Positions 60,428-64,000 of a stretch of DNA of 64,000 nt are shown in pieces. Both the position numbers and the translations under genes were made by a program. Location: positions 124,001 through 188,000 of the forward strand of contig CACXAT010000006.1 of the NCBI GenBank assembly GCA_902765725.1. Direction: 5' to 3'. The notes beneath the pieces are model-generated. The model did no database searches, was not told the DNA's origin, and saw only the letters and a program-made list of their open reading frames with translations. The stretch is from an uncultured Lachnospiraceae bacterium. GTDB lineage: Bacteria; Bacillota; Clostridia; Lachnospirales; Lachnospiraceae. Positions within the stretch are counted from its first letter, which is position 1, and each line of letters begins with the position of its first letter.

Positions 60428-61618
60428 TCAGAATGAAGCCTCCAGAAGTCTGATCATCTCATCGATATCCGCCTCGGTAATCACAAGAGGCGGCACCAGA
60501 CGGATCACGTCCGAGCCTGCCGAGAGGATCACAAGGCCCATCTCCAGGGCCTTCTTCACGATTGCCCCCACCGGACGGTCCTTCACGACGATCCCCTGCA
60601 TGAAGCCAGCACCCCTGCGGCAGGTAAGGAAATCATACTTTTCGACCAGCTCATCCAGCTTCTTCTCAAGGTAGGGAGCTGTCTTCTTTACATGGGATAC
60701 CAGGTCCATCTCATCAAACAGCTCAAACACCTTCGCCACCGCGGCGCAGGCAAGCGGATTGCCTCCGTAGGTCGTCCCGTGGTCTCCGGGCACCAGGGAG
60801 CTGGCCGCTGCCTTCTCATTGAGTACAAATGCGCCCACCGGCACGCCGCATCCGAGGGCCTTGGCCAGGGTCATGATATCCGGGCGCACTCCGTAAGCAT
60901 TGCAGGCAAACCATTCCCCGGTCCGTCCCATGCCGCACTGGATCTCATCCAGGATCAGCAGGATGTCCCGCTCATCACAGAGCTTTCGAACGGCCCTGAT
61001 GAATTCAGGATCCGCAGGATAGATTCCGCCCTCTCCCTGTACTGTCTCCATTATAATGGCACAGGTCTTGTCTGTCACTGAGGACAGCACACTTTCAAAA
61101 TCATTGAAATCGGCGAACTTCACTCCGCCCATCAGCGGCTTGAAGGGATCCTGGTAATGGCTGTTTCCCGTCACGGACAGAGCTCCGACGGTGCGTCCGT
61201 GGAAGGAGTGGTTCATCGCGATGATCTCATGATCCGCGCTGCCATCCCGGGTGTACGCATATTTTCTCGCAGCCTTGATCGCGCCTTCGATCGCCTCCGC
61301 GCCGGAGTTAGTGAAGAAGACCTTCGACAGGCCTGTATGGCGGATGATCTGCCCAGCCGCGTCTGCAAGCGGCTTATGATAGTAGAGATTGGACGTGTGG
61401 ATCAGCTTGTCGATCTGCGCCTTGAGAGCATCCTTGTAGGCTTCATTGCCATAGCCCAGGGCAAATACGGCGATGCCTGCCCCAAAGTCAAGATATTCCT
61501 TCCCGTCCGCATCGTACAGATGTACGCCCTCTCCGTGGTCAAAGACGACCGGGAAACGGTTATAGGTATGAAGGACTGTCTCTTCGGTCTGTTCCATGAT
61601 CTGCTGTGATAATGACAT
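60428..61618 (-). CDS. argD: Acetylornithine aminotransferase
   Basis: A PLP enzyme that makes N-acetylornithine from the semialdehyde in arginine synthesis. 396 residues of the class III aminotransferases: LDFGAGIAVFALGY, NSGAEAIEGAIKAARKY, HSFHGRTVGALSVTG, LILDEIQCGMGRTG and the PLP lysine in TLAKALGCGVPVGAF. The ATG at 61618 has AAGGAG 6 nt upstream; the open frame starts 27 codons earlier, over the hairpin region, without support. Order argC-argJ-argB-argD is the common one in Clostridia. Confidence 0.96.
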   Translation of the reverse strand: MSLSQQIMEQTEETVLHTYNRFPVVFDHGEGVHLYDADGKEYLDFGAGIAVFALGYGNEAYKDALKAQIDKLIHTSNLYYHKPLADAAGQIIRHTGLSKVFFTNSGAEAIEGAIKAARKYAYTRDGSADHEIIAMNHSFHGRTVGALSVTGNSHYQDPFKPLMGGVKFADFNDFESVLSSVTDKTCAIIMETVQGEGGIYPADPEFIRAVRKLCDERDILLILDEIQCGMGRTGEWFACNAYGVRPDIMTLAKALGCGVPVGAFVLNEKAAASSLVPGDHGTTYGGNPLACAAVAKVFELFDEMDLVSHVKKTAPYLEKKLDELVEKYDFLTCRRGAGFMQGIVVKDRPVGAIVKKALEMGLVILSAGSDVIRLVPPLVITEADIDEMIRLLEASF

Positions 61619-61661
61619 ATGCGGCTCCTTCCCGTAGCAAATTAAACCTGTTATGAAAACA

Positions 61662-61686
61662 GAATCCGCATACTTCATGCGGATCC
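61662..61686 (-). terminator. Hairpin between argB and argD
   Basis: On the minus strand GGATCCGCAT/ATGCGGATTC (one mismatch) is followed by TGTTTTC. It looks like a partial terminator that could lower argD and glpK expression relative to argCJB, or protect the mRNA ends. Confidence 0.6.
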
Positions 61687-61714
61687 TGTCAGAAAGCAAT
61701 ATGGATCTGTGATA

Positions 61715-62638
61715 TCAGTCCTTCTTCTCTTTCTCGTAGAAACGCTGTTCTGTATCACCTATTATAGCAGTTCCGATACCCTTGTTGGTAAAGAATTCAA
61801 GAAGCTGCGAATGCGGGATCCTGCCGTCCAGGATATGGACTCTCTGAACGCCCGCCTGGATCGCGTCGATGCAGCTGTTGAGCTTCGGCAGCATGCCTCC
61901 GCCGGCGTGGCCGCTCCGGATGAACTCCCGGGTCTCTGCCACGGTCATCTCGGAGATCAGGCTGTCCGGATCGTCCGGGTCCTCATAGACTCCCTGGATG
62001 TCGGAGAGGAATACCAGCTTCTGCGCCTTCATCGCCTTCGCGATCGCGCAGGCCGCGTCATCCGCGTTGATGTTGTAGGAATAGTATCCGTCATCAGAGC
62101 CCACCGGGCAGATGACCGGGACAAAACCGGCGTCAAGAAGGGTGTTGAGCAGGGTCGTATCCACAGACCTGACCTCGCCCACGAAACCGATATCCGCTCC
62201 GTCCGGCTTCTTTCTGGTGACACGCAGGATCGTGCCGTCCTTGCCGGAGATGCCGCAGGCCTTGACCCCGGTCTTCTCCATCATGGACACCAGGCCCTTA
62301 TTGATCCGGTTCAGAACCATCTCGGCCACCCGCATTGTCTCCTCGTCGGTCACGCGGAATCCGTTCACGAACTCGCTCTCCTTGCCGACCTTGCCGAGCC
62401 ACCGGGTGATCTCCTTGCCGCCGCCGTGGACGATGATCGGTCTGAATCCGATCAGCTTGAGAAGGGCGACATCCTTGATCACGCTCTTTTTCAGCTCATG
62501 GTCCACCATGGCGCTCCCGCCATACTTGACGATGATCGTCGCACCCTGAAATCTCTGGATATAGGGAAGGGCCTCGATCAGCACTCCGGCCTTGTCCAGA
62601 AACAGCTCCATCTCTCTTTCATTCATTTCATGTTCCAT
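61715..62638 (-). CDS. argB: Acetylglutamate kinase
   Basis: Phosphorylates N-acetylglutamate, the second step of arginine synthesis and, in the cyclic pathway implied by argJ, usually the feedback point. 307 residues. Amino acid kinase fold with [10 protein letters not shown] (Lys), [11 protein letters not shown], the NAG-binding [22 protein letters not shown], and GTAIIGD at the end. The N-terminal helix (about 1-25), which enables hexamer formation and arginine inhibition in other species, is present. Confidence 0.97.
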   Translation of the reverse strand: MEHEMNEREMELFLDKAGVLIEALPYIQRFQGATIIVKYGGSAMVDHELKKSVIKDVALLKLIGFRPIIVHGGGKEITRWLGKVGKESEFVNGFRVTDEETMRVAEMVLNRINKGLVSMMEKTGVKACGISGKDGTILRVTRKKPDGADIGFVGEVRSVDTTLLNTLLDAGFVPVICPVGSDDGYYSYNINADDAACAIAKAMKAQKLVFLSDIQGVYEDPDDPDSLISEMTVAETREFIRSGHAGGGMLPKLNSCIDAIQAGVQRVHILDGRIPHSQLLEFFTNKGIGTAIIGDTEQRFYEKEKKD

Positions 62639-62652
62639 ACTATCCTGCCCTT

Positions 62653-63873
62653 TTATGAACGGTAATCCGCGTTGATCGTTATATATTCATGCGTCAGATC
62701 GCAGCCCCACGCCGTGGCGCTGTCGCTGCCTTCCTTGATGTCGATCACGGCCGTGATCTCATCCTCCGACAGGATCTTCGTTGCCAACTCTTCACTGTAG
62801 CCCGTCGAGACTCCATTTCTCGCGATCAGGACCTCGCCCGCCCTGCTCCTGAAGGTCAGGTCGACCTTCTGCTGGTCAAACTCGGCTCCCGAATATCCCA
62901 TGGCGCAGATGATCCTGCCCCAGTTCGCGTCATGGCCTGCGATCGCGGTCTTGACCAGGCTCGACTCGATCACGGACTTGGCAAGTCTCACCGCCTGCTC
63001 CCTGGAGGACGCGCCCTCCACGGTCACCTCGAACAGGGCGTGAGCGCCTTCTCCGTCCGCCGCCATCCTTCTGGCAAGGTTCTTCGTGATCAGTGCCAGC
63101 GCCTCGCAGAAGGTCTCATAGTCTTTACCTTCTTCTGTGATCATCTCGTTGCCTGCAAGGCCGTTGGCAAGCAGCAGGCAGGTATCGTTGGTCGACTGGT
63201 CGCCGTCGACGGATATCATGTTAAATGAATCCTGCACGCAGGACAGAAGGGCCTTCTGGGCCATCTCATGGCTGATGGCAGCATCTGTCGTAAGGAAGCA
63301 GAGCATGGTCCCCATCTGGGGATGGATCATGCCGGCGCCCTTGGTCATGCCGCCCAGGGTGACTTTCTTCCCGCCCAGTTCAAAGGTGACCGCCGCTTCC
63401 TTGCGGACCGTATCCGTGGTCATGATCGCCTCTGCCGCGTCGCACCCTGCCTGGGGCGAATCCGACAGCATGCCGCTCAAGGTCCGGATGCCGGCGCAGA
63501 TCTTGTCGATCGGGATCTGCATGCCGATTACTCCTGTGGATGCAAGCAGCACCATATTGGAGCTGACCCCTAAAGCCTCGGCCGCCGCCTCTGCGCTCTG
63601 CCGGCAGTATTCATCGCCCTGGGTGCCTGTGCACGCGTTGGCTACGCCACTGTTCATCACGCAGGCCTGGGCAGTCCCATATTGACGGACGATGTCCCGG
63701 TCCCAGAGTACAGGGGATGCCTTCACGAGATTGGACGTGAAGGTCCCTGCCAGTGTGCACGGCACCTCTGAGTACAGCATCGCCATGTCCTTGCGTTCCT
63801 TTTTGATGCCGACGCAGATGCCGGCCGCCTTAAATCCCTGAGCGGATGTAACTCCGCCTTCCATAATATTCAT
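62653..63873 (-). CDS. argJ: Bifunctional ornithine acetyltransferase / N-acetylglutamate synthase
   Basis: Recycles the acetyl group from acetylornithine to glutamate. 406 residues; the precursor cleaves itself between two residues in [17 protein letters not shown], where the Thr of MGTML becomes the nucleophile (usually MATML, so one Ala is Gly here). [14 protein letters not shown] at the start and [17 protein letters not shown]-terminal end match the family. The ATG has AGGAG upstream. It lies 14 bp ahead of argB. Confidence 0.96.
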   Translation of the reverse strand: MNIMEGGVTSAQGFKAAGICVGIKKERKDMAMLYSEVPCTLAGTFTSNLVKASPVLWDRDIVRQYGTAQACVMNSGVANACTGTQGDEYCRQSAEAAAEALGVSSNMVLLASTGVIGMQIPIDKICAGIRTLSGMLSDSPQAGCDAAEAIMTTDTVRKEAAVTFELGGKKVTLGGMTKGAGMIHPQMGTMLCFLTTDAAISHEMAQKALLSCVQDSFNMISVDGDQSTNDTCLLLANGLAGNEMITEEGKDYETFCEALALITKNLARRMAADGEGAHALFEVTVEGASSREQAVRLAKSVIESSLVKTAIAGHDANWGRIICAMGYSGAEFDQQKVDLTFRSRAGEVLIARNGVSTGYSEELATKILSEDEITAVIDIKEGSDSATAWGCDLTHEYITINADYRS

Positions 63874-63967
63874 ATCTGTCTCCTGTATGATAGTTCTTCT
63901 CTGTCAGCTGTCTTCCCGACTGATTTGCTCCTGCAGAGGATGACTTCTGCAGTCCCGCCCGTTCATC

Positions 63968-64000
63968 TTACGGGAATACCGGAACCAGCTTCAGTCCCGT
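63968..64000 (-). CDS. argC: C-terminal end of N-acetyl-gamma-glutamyl-phosphate reductase (partial)
   Basis: The last ten codons on the minus strand at the right edge read TGLKLVPVFP and a TAA stop. This ending (TxGLxLVPVFP) is characteristic of ArgC, and argC is the expected neighbour upstream of argJ, 94 bp away. The rest lies outside the window. Confidence 0.85.
   Translation of the reverse strand, partial: TGLKLVPVFP

Noticed and set aside
58802..60436. Open frame of 544 codons on the plus strand
   Set aside because: It lies opposite glpK over its whole length, has no family likeness, and is rich in His, Arg and Pro as antisense frames in GC-rich genes are.

Overview
The window is an ordinary-looking stretch of chromosome from an anaerobic Firmicute of the class Clostridia, most likely family Lachnospiraceae; the genus cannot be settled from sequence alone. 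The grounds are SigA-type promoters with strong AGGAGG-like ribosome sites, several TTG starts, a RecU Holliday junction resolvase, a TGS/uridine-kinase type nucleoside kinase, TrmK, DHHW/MBOAT/DUF4358 cell-surface acylation genes, a Sapep-type dipeptidase, and a surface protein with an NTGD sorting-type C-terminus. By eye the base composition is clearly above 50 percent GC. Nearly all genes lie on the minus strand; the exceptions are an SGNH hydrolase, a HAD phosphatase, tRNA-Ala and a gene end at the left edge. No prophage, transposase, CRISPR array or rRNA was seen.

Layout, left to right. 1-6.1 kb: an orphan solute-binding protein, a secreted Ig-like/SGNH protein, a TrmH-type methylase and a SUV3-like helicase. 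6.1-16.2 kb: amino-acid synthesis (thrC, leuA, and a his operon hisZ-hisG-hisD-hisB-hisIE) with a SleB-type wall hydrolase between thrC and leuA. 16.2-22.2 kb: a long housekeeping run (MgsA-like protein, rsmD, coaD, a coiled-coil protein, two pseudouridine synthases, a HAD phosphatase, recU). 22.2-24.99 kb: a large imperfect inverted repeat, a fruK-like kinase, dfrA and thyA. 25.0-29.5 kb: a polysaccharide-acylation cassette (DHHW, MBOAT, SGNH, DUF4358). 29.6-37.5 kb: pepV, the four dTDP-rhamnose genes, glmM and an AlaX editing protein. 37.7-44.2 kb: a HAD phosphatase, a large repeat-rich surface protein, RNase P RNA, a nucleoside kinase and tRNA-Ala(GGC). 44.2-52.1 kb: trmK, dnaG, dgt, an amylosucrase-like enzyme and a subtilase. 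52.2-58.8 kb: a competence-linked block, comEA, then a response regulator, sensor kinase, GerMN lipoprotein and comEC. 58.9-64 kb: glpK and an arginine run argC(partial)-argJ-argB-argD.

The most unusual points are a WalR/VicR-like response regulator that has lost the front half of its DNA-binding domain; its operon RR-HK-GerMN lipoprotein, which resembles mtrA-mtrB-lpqB of Actinobacteria and leads into comEC; a methylglyoxal synthase homologue lacking most catalytic residues; HisIE carrying an extra HisF/HisA-like domain without its catalytic aspartates; a ~200 bp imperfect inverted repeat at 22269-22466; comEC without a conventional start codon in front of its conserved N-terminus; and three divergent promoter pairs whose core elements overlap. 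The leader regions of thrC, leuA and the his operon are only about 40-60 nt, so T-box control is unlikely there.
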